In this document: positions 7,024-15,244 of the stretch, piece by piece
Numbering within the stretch: position 1 is the first letter of the stretch
Layout: every line of letters starts with the position of its first letter
From: JBOZRQ01 sp050789255
Lineage (GTDB): Bacteria; Bacillota; Sulfobacillia; Symbiobacteriales; Symbiobacteriaceae
Assembly: GCA_050789255.1 (NCBI GenBank)
Contig: JBOZRQ010000024.1
Span: 1 to 45,477 of the forward strand
Reading direction: 5' to 3'
Length of the DNA: 45,477 bases
The notes under the pieces: model-generated
What the model was told of the DNA's origin: nothing
What the model saw: the letters and a program-made list of their open reading frames with translations, nothing else
Databases searched by the model: none
Program-made: the position numbers and the translations under genes

Positions 7024-8523
7024 TTACGCCCCCTCCTTGATGCCCACCGAGTGTTTCATGATCTCCTCCTGGGTCGCCTGGCCGCGGTCAAAGGTCTTGA
7101 CCAGCCGCCCTTCGTGCATGACCAGGATCCGGTCGGCCATGCCGAGGACCTCGGGCAGCTCCGAGGAGACCATGATGATGGCGTTGCCCTTGGCCACGAA
7201 CTCGCCCATGAGCCGGTGGATCTCGGCCTTGGCGCCCACGTCGATGCCCCGGGTGGGCTCGTCCAGGATCAGCAGCTTGGGCTGCCGGGCGAGCCAGCGG
7301 GCCAGGATCACCTTCTGTTGGTTGCCGCCCGAGAGCAGGCTCACCTTCTTCTCACGGCTGTCGGTGGCGACCCGCAGCAGCTTGATGAAGCTGTCGACCA
7401 GTCCCCTGGCCTTGCCGCCGTGAATCACCCCGGCGGTCGACACATCGTCCACCGGGCCGAGGAGGATGTTGCCGCGAATCGGCATCATGGGGATGATCCC
7501 CTGCCGCTTCCGGTCCTCCGGAACCAGCCCCCAGCCCAGCGCCATTGCGTCCGAGGGCGAGTCGATGCGGACCTCCTTGCCCTCGTACCAGACCCGGCCT
7601 GCGCTGCGCCGCTCGGCGCCGTACAGAGTCCGGACCACCTCGGTGCGGCCGGCGCCCATCAGCCCGGTGAAGGCCAGGATCTCGCCCTTCTTCACCTCAA
7701 AGCTGACGTTCTCGAACTTGCCGGGCAGCGAGAGCCCCTCCACCTTCAACACGGGATCGCTGATGGGGACCGTCACCTTGGGGAACATCTCCTTCAGTTC
7801 CCGGCCCACCATCTGGCGGATCACCTCGTCGGGCTTGATCTCGCCCGCCGCCCAGGTCCCCACGTACTTGCCGTCCCGCATCACAGTGATCCGGTCGGCC
7901 AGGCGATAGACCTCATCGAAACGGTGGGAGATGAAGATCATCCCCACCCCCTGCTTCTTCAGGTCAGCGATGATGGAGAAGAGGCGCTCGGTCTCCCGCT
8001 CGGTCAGCGCCGCTGTGGGCTCATCGAGCACGAGGATGCGGACGTTTGAGCTGATCGCCTTGACGATCTCGACCATCTGCTGCTCGGCCACCGACAGGTA
8101 CTTGACCCGCCGGGCCGGATCGATATTGACCCCCACCTTCTGCAGCGCTGCCCGGGCGGCGGCGAGGGTCTGCCGGTGATCGAGAAACCCGGCCTTCTCC
8201 GGGGGTTCCCCGAGAAACAGGTTCTGCGCCACGGTCAGGCCCGGGACCAGGTTGAACTCCTGGTAGATCACCCGAACCCCGTGATGGTGGGCGGCCAGCG
8301 GAGAGGGGATCTCCACCGTCTTGCCGTCGATCAAAATCTCGCCCTTGTCGGCCCGGTAGGCCCCGGCGAGGATCTTGATCAGCGTCGACTTGCCCGCGCC
8401 GTTCTCCCCCATAATGACGTGCACCTCGCCGGAGCGCAGGTCGAAACCCACGTCGTCCAGCGCCTGAATGCCGCCAAAGGCCTTGTACATGTGTTGCATC
8501 CTGAGGAGCTCAGCCAACCTCAT
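7024..8523 (-). CDS. RbsA-type tandem ABC ATPase
   Basis: The 499-residue protein has two fused ATPase domains, as usual for carbohydrate-type importers. The first half has Walker A GENGAGKST, signature LSVAEQQMVEI and Walker B ILVLDEPTAAL. The second half has the degenerate Walker A GLMGAGRTE typical of this family, then LSGGNQQKVILARWLA and LLILDEPTRGID. It would energise import by the RbsC-type permease. Its ATG overlaps the stop of the carbamate kinase-like gene (ATGA), so translation is probably coupled. That overlap is the strongest evidence that transporter and carbamoyl-transfer genes are one functional unit. Confidence 0.93.
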   Translation of the reverse strand: MRLAELLRMQHMYKAFGGIQALDDVGFDLRSGEVHVIMGENGAGKSTLIKILAGAYRADKGEILIDGKTVEIPSPLAAHHHGVRVIYQEFNLVPGLTVAQNLFLGEPPEKAGFLDHRQTLAAARAALQKVGVNIDPARRVKYLSVAEQQMVEIVKAISSNVRILVLDEPTAALTERETERLFSIIADLKKQGVGMIFISHRFDEVYRLADRITVMRDGKYVGTWAAGEIKPDEVIRQMVGRELKEMFPKVTVPISDPVLKVEGLSLPGKFENVSFEVKKGEILAFTGLMGAGRTEVVRTLYGAERRSAGRVWYEGKEVRIDSPSDAMALGWGLVPEDRKRQGIIPMMPIRGNILLGPVDDVSTAGVIHGGKARGLVDSFIKLLRVATDSREKKVSLLSGGNQQKVILARWLARQPKLLILDEPTRGIDVGAKAEIHRLMGEFVAKGNAIIMVSSELPEVLGMADRILVMHEGRLVKTFDRGQATQEEIMKHSVGIKEGA

Positions 8524-9401
8524 CCCCCCGATATGAGTGTGCCGGTGCGTCCTTCGAGCGCTTCTGCGATTTGTTCAGTTCTAGTGATCAGCGCCTGCGC
8601 TCCAGTGGCCTCGACGAACCGGCGTGCAGCGGTCAGCCTCAGCCCCAGGGGCCCGTCCAGGAGGTCCTCGGCGACGAGGCGCCGCGCCTCGCCGGGGGTC
8701 AGCCGGTCCAAGGTCCGCTCCCCGAGGGTCAGCCTCGGCGATTCTGCCGCCAGCACCAGCAGGTCCGCTTTCAGGTCCGCGGCGAGGCGGGCGGCGGTAA
8801 GCTCCTTCTCCACCACGGCCTCCACCCCGGAGATCGCACCCAGCTTGTCCCGGATCACGGGAACCCCGCCCCCGCCCGCAGCCACCACCACGGCGCCCTG
8901 CTCCAGCAGGGTGCGGATGATTCCAAGCTCCAGCACCCCCTGGGGCTCCGGGGCTGGCACCACCTGGCGCCAGCCGTTGCTCCCGGCGTGCATCACCAGC
9001 CCCCGGCGAATCAGCTCCATCGCCTTGGTCGGCGTGTAGATCGGGCCCACGGCCTTGCTGGGCTCCTGGAAGGCAGGGTCGGCCGGGTCGACCAGCACCC
9101 GGGTCAGCACGCAGGCGACCGGGCGAGGCGCCCTCGCCCGCACCAGGGCGCTTTCCAGGGCGTTCTGGATCAGGTAGCCCGTCTGCCCCTGGCTCTGCGC
9201 CCCGACGACATCCAACGGCGTCAGCGGGAGCAGGGAGCGGGACTGCACGTTCTGCAGCAGAATGTTGCCCACCTGGCCGCCGGAGCCGTGGGTCAGGAGC
9301 AGCTGGTAGCCCTGGGCTGCCAGCTGCGCCACGACCTCGCAGGCCGGTCTGAGGTGGTCTCGGATCTCGCTCCCCAGCGCGATCACTGCTAATGGGCCCA
9401 T
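8520..9401 (-). CDS. Divergent carbamate kinase-like protein
   Basis: The 293-residue protein belongs to the amino-acid-kinase fold, carbamate kinase branch. Carbamate kinase makes ATP from carbamoyl phosphate and ADP. Family landmarks are THGSGGQVGNILLQ (usual form THGNGPQVG), PSKAVGPIYT, VVVAAGGGGVPVI, GVEAVVEKELTAARLA and the C-terminal AARRFVEATGAQALIT. The N-terminal phosphate-binding GGNAL loop is replaced by GSEIR, and about 20 residues that normally follow are missing. Activity may therefore be altered or lost. An AGGAGG site precedes ATG 9401. It lies 12 bases after the DUF1116 gene and overlaps the ATPase gene. Carbamate kinases accompany FdrA/DUF1116 proteins in allantoin/oxamate catabolism. 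Confidence 0.8.
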   Translation of the reverse strand: MGPLAVIALGSEIRDHLRPACEVVAQLAAQGYQLLLTHGSGGQVGNILLQNVQSRSLLPLTPLDVVGAQSQGQTGYLIQNALESALVRARAPRPVACVLTRVLVDPADPAFQEPSKAVGPIYTPTKAMELIRRGLVMHAGSNGWRQVVPAPEPQGVLELGIIRTLLEQGAVVVAAGGGGVPVIRDKLGAISGVEAVVEKELTAARLAADLKADLLVLAAESPRLTLGERTLDRLTPGEARRLVAEDLLDGPLGLRLTAARRFVEATGAQALITRTEQIAEALEGRTGTLISGG

Positions 9402-9413
9402 GGCGGACCCCTC

Positions 9414-10802
9414 CTAGACCTCGCCGGCCAGCGCCAGCAGCGCCTCCGCGAAGATGTTGGCAGGCGGATTGACCAGGCCGGCGCCCACCTGCCCAATACC
9501 CGGGAGACGGTGCGCCACGCCCGTGTTGATCGAGGGCAGAATGCCGGTCTCGACCACCTTCCGAACGTCGATCCCGGTCGGGGATCCCCGGAAGTTGAAG
9601 GGCGGGATCGTATAGTACTTGGACTCGGCAAGGGTGATCTCGTACATCTTCAGCGTCAGCTCCACCGCCAGGTCGGCGGTGCCGCCCACGAACTGGACGA
9701 TCGCCGGCGCCGCCGCCATGGCGAAGCCGCCGATGCCGGAGGTCTCGGTAATCACCGAGTCGCCGATGTCCGGGCTGGCGTCGGCCTCGGAATAGCCGGG
9801 GAAGTAAAGCCCCTTGACCATCTGGGCGGGGCCGGTGAACCAGCGGCCCCGCAGGCCCGAGACCTGCATGCCGAACTCGTAGCCGTTTCGGGACATGCAG
9901 GTGACGACCGTGGAGTTGGGGATCCCGTGGGCGGCATCCAGGATCGACTTACACGCCGCCATCGAGATGTTGACGAACCAGACCTCGTTGTGGCCGAGGA
10001 AGTCGACGATGCGGCTCAACTCATCCGGCTCCAAGCCCGCCTTCACCAGATGCGGCACCAGCTCCCGCAGGAAGAGGGCGCCGGCGGCCTTGTTGCGGTT
10101 GTGGCACTCGTCGCCCATGTGCATTGCCTGGGCGATCATGGAGCGCAGGTCAAGACCGCCGACGGCTTCAATGGCGTACTTGAGCGCCCCGGCCAGGGTG
10201 GTGTTGATCCAACGCAGCCGCTCGATCACGTCAGGTGCGTAGGCGCCCATGCGGAGCACCTTGCCGTAGCCCTCGTTCAGGTTGGAGTAGGCCTTGTTTC
10301 CATAGGCCTTGTTCTCCACGACGAAGACGGCCTGGGAGTAGCTGACCACGCCGGCCATCGGGCCGACGCCGCCGCAGTCGTTGTTGGAGCGGAAGGTGAT
10401 CTCCCCGCTGGCGGCCAGGCGCTCCGCCTCCTCCGGGGTGGATGCCAGGCCCTCGAAGATCAGGGCGCCCATGACGGCCCCGCGCTGCGGGCCGGACATC
10501 GTCTCCCACTTGTTGGGTGGGCCGCTGTGCAGAATGGTCGTCCGGGTCATGCCAGGGACGAACTCCCCGGCCGTCGAGACCCCCACCAGCACGGGATGCC
10601 CGTTCAGGATGATCTCGACCGCCTTGCGGTTCGCTTCGTCGACCTCGGGGGTGGAGAGCTTCTCCAGGGCGGCGGCCAGGGCCGGGTTGCCGCCGGCAGG
10701 GGGCTGCCAGTCCAGGTGCGTGACGTCGGCGCCCTGGGCCTTCAGGGACTCAGCGAAGTGGGGCGTGCCCACGTTGACGATCTTCAGTCCTTGTCCGAAC
10801 AC
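9414..10802 (-). CDS. DUF1116 (YlbE/AllG-type) carbamoyltransferase subunit
   Basis: The 462-residue DUF1116 protein is of the YlbE type. In E. coli the equivalent (AllG) works with FdrA (AllF) and a DUF2877 protein (AllH) as oxamate carbamoyltransferase, the last step of anaerobic allantoin use. Recognisable segments are IVNVGTPHFAESLKAQGADV at the N-terminus, FRSNNDCGGVGPMAGVVS, HMGDECHNRNKAAGALFLR, FLGHNEVWFVNISMAACK, and TVVTCMSRNGYEFG. The start is GTG 10802, directly after the fdrA stop (TAAGTG) with GGAGG eight bases upstream, so the two are co-translated. No membrane segment is seen. Function is inferred from family and neighbours. Confidence 0.88.
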   Translation of the reverse strand: MFGQGLKIVNVGTPHFAESLKAQGADVTHLDWQPPAGGNPALAAALEKLSTPEVDEANRKAVEIILNGHPVLVGVSTAGEFVPGMTRTTILHSGPPNKWETMSGPQRGAVMGALIFEGLASTPEEAERLAASGEITFRSNNDCGGVGPMAGVVSYSQAVFVVENKAYGNKAYSNLNEGYGKVLRMGAYAPDVIERLRWINTTLAGALKYAIEAVGGLDLRSMIAQAMHMGDECHNRNKAAGALFLRELVPHLVKAGLEPDELSRIVDFLGHNEVWFVNISMAACKSILDAAHGIPNSTVVTCMSRNGYEFGMQVSGLRGRWFTGPAQMVKGLYFPGYSEADASPDIGDSVITETSGIGGFAMAAAPAIVQFVGGTADLAVELTLKMYEITLAESKYYTIPPFNFRGSPTGIDVRKVVETGILPSINTGVAHRLPGIGQVGAGLVNPPANIFAEALLALAGEV

Positions 10803-12224
10803 TTACCACACCTCCAAGCTCTGCGCTACCAGCTCGGCGGCCAGCCGGGCGGTCGGGAGCACCACGGCTCCAGCCGCCTTCAGCGTCGAGACCTGCTTGC
10901 TGTACCGCTGCGGATCCTGCTCGGTGCCGGTGACCGAGGCCACCACGTGGATCCCCTTGCTCACCGCCTCACGGATGGCATCCGACAGCGCTCCCGCCGG
11001 GTCGGCGTGGGCGCCGTGCCCGATCACCACGTCCAGCAGGATCACGGCGACCTCGGGATCGCCCGCCTCGTCGATCAGGCGCAAGCGGCGCAGGGTCATG
11101 TCGATCATCGGGTGCGGGCGGCCCCGGGTGAACTCATCGTCGCCCAGATCGACCAGCGTATTGGCCGGGTTGGCCATCGCCTTCGCCAGAATCAGGTGGG
11201 CCTGATCGCACAGCGTCCCGCCAGAGAAGAGCCCCCGCACGTACTTGCGGCCCGGTCTGGCCGACAGCAGCGCGGGCTGCTCGTCGGCAGTGCGGTACTC
11301 CACGCGGGTCCCCGCAACCAGCTCCACCGCTGCGGCTGCCGCCTCGTCGATCGACTTGGCGTTCTCTCCGCTCAGGAAGCAGACCACGTAGGGCTTGCCG
11401 GCCGAGGCCAGCGTCGCCCTCACCTTGTCGGCCACCTGGGGCGCCGGGGGCTTGGAGACCACGACGATCACACGGGTCTCCGGATCCTCCTGCAGCATGC
11501 GGATGCCGTCGAGCATCATGATGCCGCCCACCGCCGCCGACAGGTCGCGCCCGCCGGTGCCGATCAGCTGGGAGATGCCGCTGCCGAGCTTGTCAATCAG
11601 CGTGGAGATCTCCTGGGCGCCGGTGCCCGAGGCCGCCACGATGCCGATCGGACCGCGGCGTACGGCGTTGGCGAAGCCCAGGCCCACGCCATCGAGGATG
11701 GCGGTGCCACAGTCGGGGCCCATCACCAGCAAGCCCTTCTCATGGGCGTACCGCTTCAGGGCGATCTCATCCTCCACGGAGACGTTGTCGCTGTAGAGCA
11801 TCACATGCAGGCCCTGCTCCAGGGCGAGCCGTGCCTCCCGGGCCGCGTAGGTGCCCGGCACAGAGATCAGCGCCAGATTGGTCTCCGGCTCCGTCTTCAC
11901 GGCAGCCTTGATCGTCCGGGGCGCCGCCTTCTCGCTGCGCTGGCCGGTCGCCCGGCGCTTGAGCAGGGCGTCGACCTCGGCTAAGGCGGCCTCGGCGGCA
12001 GCCTGATCGGCGGCGCCCACCGCGATCACCAGGTCCGCCGCACCGGCGGCCGCTGCCTCCGGGGTCAGCAGCCCCACGTTTCCCAAGAGCTCCTTGTTCA
12101 TGTCCGTGCCCATGGCCACCACTGCAGCCTCGACGCCGGGAAGCTCCGTCACCTTCTGGGAGATGGCCATCAGCGATACCGAGTCATAATAGCTGTTGGG
12201 CCGTATCAGGACCTGAGTCACCAT
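10803..12224 (-). CDS. fdrA: FdrA-family carbamoyltransferase subunit
   Basis: The 473-residue protein is FdrA-like, related to the succinyl-CoA synthetase alpha/beta fold. Visible are VLIRPNSYYDSVSLMAIS at the N-terminus, LPGVEAAVVAMGTDMNKELL, KGLLVMGPDCGTAILDGVGL, GIVAASGTGAQEISTLID and LIGTGGRDLSAAVGG, then a C-terminal ligase-like domain (LDVVIGHGAHADPAG). FdrA/AllF is a subunit of oxamate carbamoyltransferase. ATG 12224 is preferred over the GTG seven codons upstream because AGGAG stands 10 bases before it and the family N-terminus starts there. It is the first gene of the operon ending at the binding protein. The upstream gap to 12379 shows no convincing promoter to me. Confidence 0.9.
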   Translation of the reverse strand: MVTQVLIRPNSYYDSVSLMAISQKVTELPGVEAAVVAMGTDMNKELLGNVGLLTPEAAAAGAADLVIAVGAADQAAAEAALAEVDALLKRRATGQRSEKAAPRTIKAAVKTEPETNLALISVPGTYAAREARLALEQGLHVMLYSDNVSVEDEIALKRYAHEKGLLVMGPDCGTAILDGVGLGFANAVRRGPIGIVAASGTGAQEISTLIDKLGSGISQLIGTGGRDLSAAVGGIMMLDGIRMLQEDPETRVIVVVSKPPAPQVADKVRATLASAGKPYVVCFLSGENAKSIDEAAAAAVELVAGTRVEYRTADEQPALLSARPGRKYVRGLFSGGTLCDQAHLILAKAMANPANTLVDLGDDEFTRGRPHPMIDMTLRRLRLIDEAGDPEVAVILLDVVIGHGAHADPAGALSDAIREAVSKGIHVVASVTGTEQDPQRYSKQVSTLKAAGAVVLPTARLAAELVAQSLEVW

Positions 12225-12378
12225 GTGAGCATCACTCCTCGCCAATCCGCTCCTTCGCCGAATCTATTAAAGTTGCACCGAAGATTTGCCTTTGGAGAAG
12301 TCTTCCGAACCGCGATGGGAAGCATCAGTTTCACCAGCGCCGGGACTTGTGGATGTTTGCCTAGGCCGTTCGAAATTG

Positions 12379-12405
12379 AAAACCGGGGGTGTGGTCTACC
12401 CCCGG
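12379..12405 (-). terminator. Terminator of the two-component gene cluster
   Basis: An 8-bp GC-rich stem, CCGGGGGT (12383-12390) with ACCCCCGG (12398-12405), is followed on the minus strand by TTTTCAATTT. It lies just beyond the stop of the hybrid sensor kinase gene. Confidence 0.85.
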
Positions 12406-12411
12406 TGCCGT

Positions 12412-14766
12412 CTATGCGCTTGTTTCGCCAAGGGGCAGCGTAAAGCTAAAGGTGGAGCCCCGCCCTGGCTCCGAGGTGACCATCACCTGGCCGCCCATCT
12501 GTTCCACCAGGTGCCGGGCGATGGAGAGCCCCAGTCCGATACCGTGCTGCCCTGACCTGGTCCGGGCAGGGTCCACCTTGTAGAACCGCTCCCACACGTA
12601 CGGCAGGTGCTCCGCGGGGATTCCCACCCCGGTGTCCTCCACGCTGACCTGCACCCTCGTGCGCCGGACCTGGGTTTCGACCCGAATCCGACCGCCCCTC
12701 GGGGTGAACCTCACGGCGTTCTCCAGCAGGTTCGTAATCACTTGCTCGACGCGATCGATGTCGCCGAGCACCTTCACCGGCGGGATGAGAACCTGAAGTA
12801 GCAGCCCGGCCGCTGCGCAGCGCTGTCCCCAGATCGCCTGCAACCGCTCGCCGAGCGGCGCCAGATCAAAGGGCTGCCGAGCCATGTCCATCGCTCCTGC
12901 GTCCAATCGGGAGAGCTCCAGCAGGTCGAAGGTAAGCCGCCCCAGGCGGTGCAGCTCCGACAGCACCACCGAGAGGTACCGACCATGCTCCGCTGGCGGG
13001 ATCACACCGTCTCGAATCGCTTCCAGCGACGCGGCCAGGGCCGCAATGGGACCACGCAGCTCATGGGACACGTTCGCCACGAAGCTCTCCTTCAGGCGGT
13101 GGAACTGAACCTGAGCGGTCACATCCTTCAGAAGCGCAATCGCCCCGTAGCGGCGCCCCTGTTCGGTGCAGACTTGCGAGACGTCGGCCTCCAGGTGGAT
13201 CTCGCCGAAGTCGAAGGAGAGCACGAACCGGTGGCCCTCAGTTTGGGCCGATGCACTCTCCAGCGCCCGCACCAGGTCGGCGGGCAGCCCTGCCTCCTCC
13301 AACTGGCGGCCCACCACATGGGCGGACAGCCCCAGCATTCGGACCGCCGCTGCGTTGGCAAGCAAGACCCGGTGGTCGGCGTCCACCGCTACGACCCCTT
13401 CCGCCATGTGTCGCATCATCGCCTCCAGTTTGATCTGGCGCGCTTCATCTGCGATGTGGCGCTCGATGGCGATGGCCGAGAGGTCCGCTGCGGTCTCCAT
13501 CAGGTTCCAGTCCCCCGGCGTGGGCGAATAATCCTGCAGATGGACTGCGCAGACCATCCCCAGCAGGTCCCCGTGCGTGCCGATCACCGGGATGGCGCAC
13601 AGCGATTTTACGCCGCACTCCTGGAAGATGTGGCGGAGCTCCTCCCACACGCCTGGGTCCGTGGGGACCGAGCGAACGTACCACGCCTGGCGAAGGGGGA
13701 GCGTGGGGAGCATGGCCAGCGGGAGACGCATGCCAACGAAGGCGTCGCGGGCAGACTCCGGCAGTCCTGGTGCCACCCTGACCTCCAAGAAGGGCTCGCT
13801 CTGGTTGAGCAGCAAGATGGCGCAGGCCGAGCTCTCCGACAGTTCGTCCACATACTGGGCGCACCGCTCCAATACAGCGTCCAGCGGGGCGCCGTTGGCG
13901 ACCATCTCCAGGACGCGCTTCTGCCCCGCCAGCCTCGCCTCGCTGGCACGCAGCGCCGCTTCAGCTTGCTTGATCCCCGTAATGTCTGACATGACAAGTC
14001 CCAGACCAAGCTTATCGCCGCCCGGCGTCAAGACCGGGTAGATGCTCGATAGCCAGTAACGCGCAACGTCGGGGGCGCCCGGGGTCGGGCGGTGACTCTC
14101 CAGGTTGAGCACCGACTCGCCGGTCTCAAGTACGTGCTGAAGCAGCGGGTGTGCGTTGTTCCAGATCGCCGGGGCGACCTCACTCACGTACCGCCCCAGG
14201 TGATCGGCCGGCGAGGCACCCGCGATCTCCGCCAGGGCCGGGTTGACCCGAACGTACCGGAAGTCTGTGTCCAGGAAGCCAAGGCCTACCGGGGCGCTGG
14301 TCATCATGGTATCGAGGAGGGCGAGGGACGCTTCTCGCTGCCGTACGGCCTCCTCGCGCTCCACCTCTGCCCGCCGCCGCTCCCGGCGGTTCTCTGCCTC
14401 CTGGAGCTCCCGCTCGATGGCCGGAACCAATCGGATCAGGTTGTCCTTCATGACGTAATCGTGGGCGCCGGCCCGCATGGCCGCCACCGCCTTTTCCTCG
14501 CCGATCGCTCCGGAGACGATGAGAAACGGCAAGTCAAACCCCTGTGCCTTCACCACCGCCAGAGCGGCGGGAGCGTCGAAGCGGGGCAGTACGAAGTCGG
14601 CGATGATCACGTCCCAGACCTCTGCTGCCAGGGCCTCCTCCATTTCGGGTGCCGACTCGATCCGGCGCACGACCAGGTGATACCCAGCCCGCGTGAGATG
14701 CCGCCGCAACAGAGCGGCATCGTTCTCCGAATCCTCAATGTGCAAAAGCCTCAGCCGCTTGCTCAC
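12412..14766 (-). CDS. Sensor histidine kinase with N-terminal receiver domain
   Basis: The 784-residue cytoplasmic kinase has, in order, a receiver domain (residues 1-125; LLHIEDSEND, phospho-acceptor Asp57 in IIADF), a coiled linker, a PAS domain (about 155-280), a GAF domain (about 295-430), a second PAS (about 435-540), HisKA (His near 565 in SHELRGP), and HATPase (NLLENAVRFT, VEDTGVGIP, GIGLGLSIA). No membrane segment is present. An N-terminal receiver suggests it is itself the target of another kinase, plausibly the one at 15245-17251. It lies 12 bases downstream of a response regulator gene and is closed by a terminator, so it is last of a three-gene transcript. Confidence 0.9.
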   Translation of the reverse strand: MSKRLRLLHIEDSENDAALLRRHLTRAGYHLVVRRIESAPEMEEALAAEVWDVIIADFVLPRFDAPAALAVVKAQGFDLPFLIVSGAIGEEKAVAAMRAGAHDYVMKDNLIRLVPAIERELQEAENRRERRRAEVEREEAVRQREASLALLDTMMTSAPVGLGFLDTDFRYVRVNPALAEIAGASPADHLGRYVSEVAPAIWNNAHPLLQHVLETGESVLNLESHRPTPGAPDVARYWLSSIYPVLTPGGDKLGLGLVMSDITGIKQAEAALRASEARLAGQKRVLEMVANGAPLDAVLERCAQYVDELSESSACAILLLNQSEPFLEVRVAPGLPESARDAFVGMRLPLAMLPTLPLRQAWYVRSVPTDPGVWEELRHIFQECGVKSLCAIPVIGTHGDLLGMVCAVHLQDYSPTPGDWNLMETAADLSAIAIERHIADEARQIKLEAMMRHMAEGVVAVDADHRVLLANAAAVRMLGLSAHVVGRQLEEAGLPADLVRALESASAQTEGHRFVLSFDFGEIHLEADVSQVCTEQGRRYGAIALLKDVTAQVQFHRLKESFVANVSHELRGPIAALAASLEAIRDGVIPPAEHGRYLSVVLSELHRLGRLTFDLLELSRLDAGAMDMARQPFDLAPLGERLQAIWGQRCAAAGLLLQVLIPPVKVLGDIDRVEQVITNLLENAVRFTPRGGRIRVETQVRRTRVQVSVEDTGVGIPAEHLPYVWERFYKVDPARTRSGQHGIGLGLSIARHLVEQMGGQVMVTSEPGRGSTFSFTLPLGETSA

Positions 14767-14778
14767 CTGCTCGATCTC

Positions 14779-15216
14779 CTATCTTGGAGCTTCGTTCAGC
14801 AGCAGCCAGTACATGCCGAGCTGCCGCGTCGCCTCCATAAACTGATTGAAGTCCACCGGTTTTCGCACATAGCTGTTGACGCCCAGATCATAGCTCCGCA
14901 CAATGTCCCGCTGCTCGTCGGAGGACGTGAGCACGACCACGGGCAACAGCCTGGTGCGGTCATGTGCACGGAGGCGCTGGAGTACCTCAAAGCCGTCCAC
15001 CTTGGGCAGCTTCAGGTCCAGCAGCACCACCCGCGGCAGGTGACTTGGATTGCGGTCGGCATACCGGCCTGTCGTGAACAGATACTCCAGCGCCTCGGCG
15101 CCGTCACGAACGACGTGGGTATGATTGGCGATGTTGTTCTTGCGCAGGGCTCGTATCGCCAGCGCCTCATGGTCTGGGTCGTCCTCTACCAGCAGGATCG
15201 TACGGCTCTCCGTCAT
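14779..15216 (-). CDS. Single-domain response regulator (Rcp1/CheY-like)
   Basis: The 145-residue receiver domain has no output domain. It has the acidic pocket VEDDPDH (residues 10-16), phospho-acceptor Asp67 in VVLLDLKLPKVDG, Thr in VVLTSS and Lys in VRKPVDF. The longer insert before the aspartate (FTTGRYADRNPSHLP) is typical of Rcp1-type regulators paired with phytochrome-like kinases. ATG 15216 has GTGGAGG eight bases upstream; the longer open frame upstream is antisense to the kinase gene. It lies between two kinase genes and probably relays phosphate from one to the other. Confidence 0.9.
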   Translation of the reverse strand: MTESRTILLVEDDPDHEALAIRALRKNNIANHTHVVRDGAEALEYLFTTGRYADRNPSHLPRVVLLDLKLPKVDGFEVLQRLRAHDRTRLLPVVVLTSSDEQRDIVRSYDLGVNSYVRKPVDFNQFMEATRQLGMYWLLLNEAPR

Positions 15217-15244
15217 GTCGTTTGCCTCCACTAAGCTGCGAATG

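Noticed and set aside
5406..7040. Long plus-strand open frame of 544 codons opposite the RbsB/RbsC-type genes
   Set aside because: It is His/Asp/Arg-rich antisense shadow of high-GC coding sequence, with no motifs and no initiation signals.
9510..11984. Long plus-strand open frame of 824 codons opposite fdrA and the DUF1116 gene
   Set aside because: It is a shadow of conserved minus-strand genes; its composition is typical of antisense high-GC frames.
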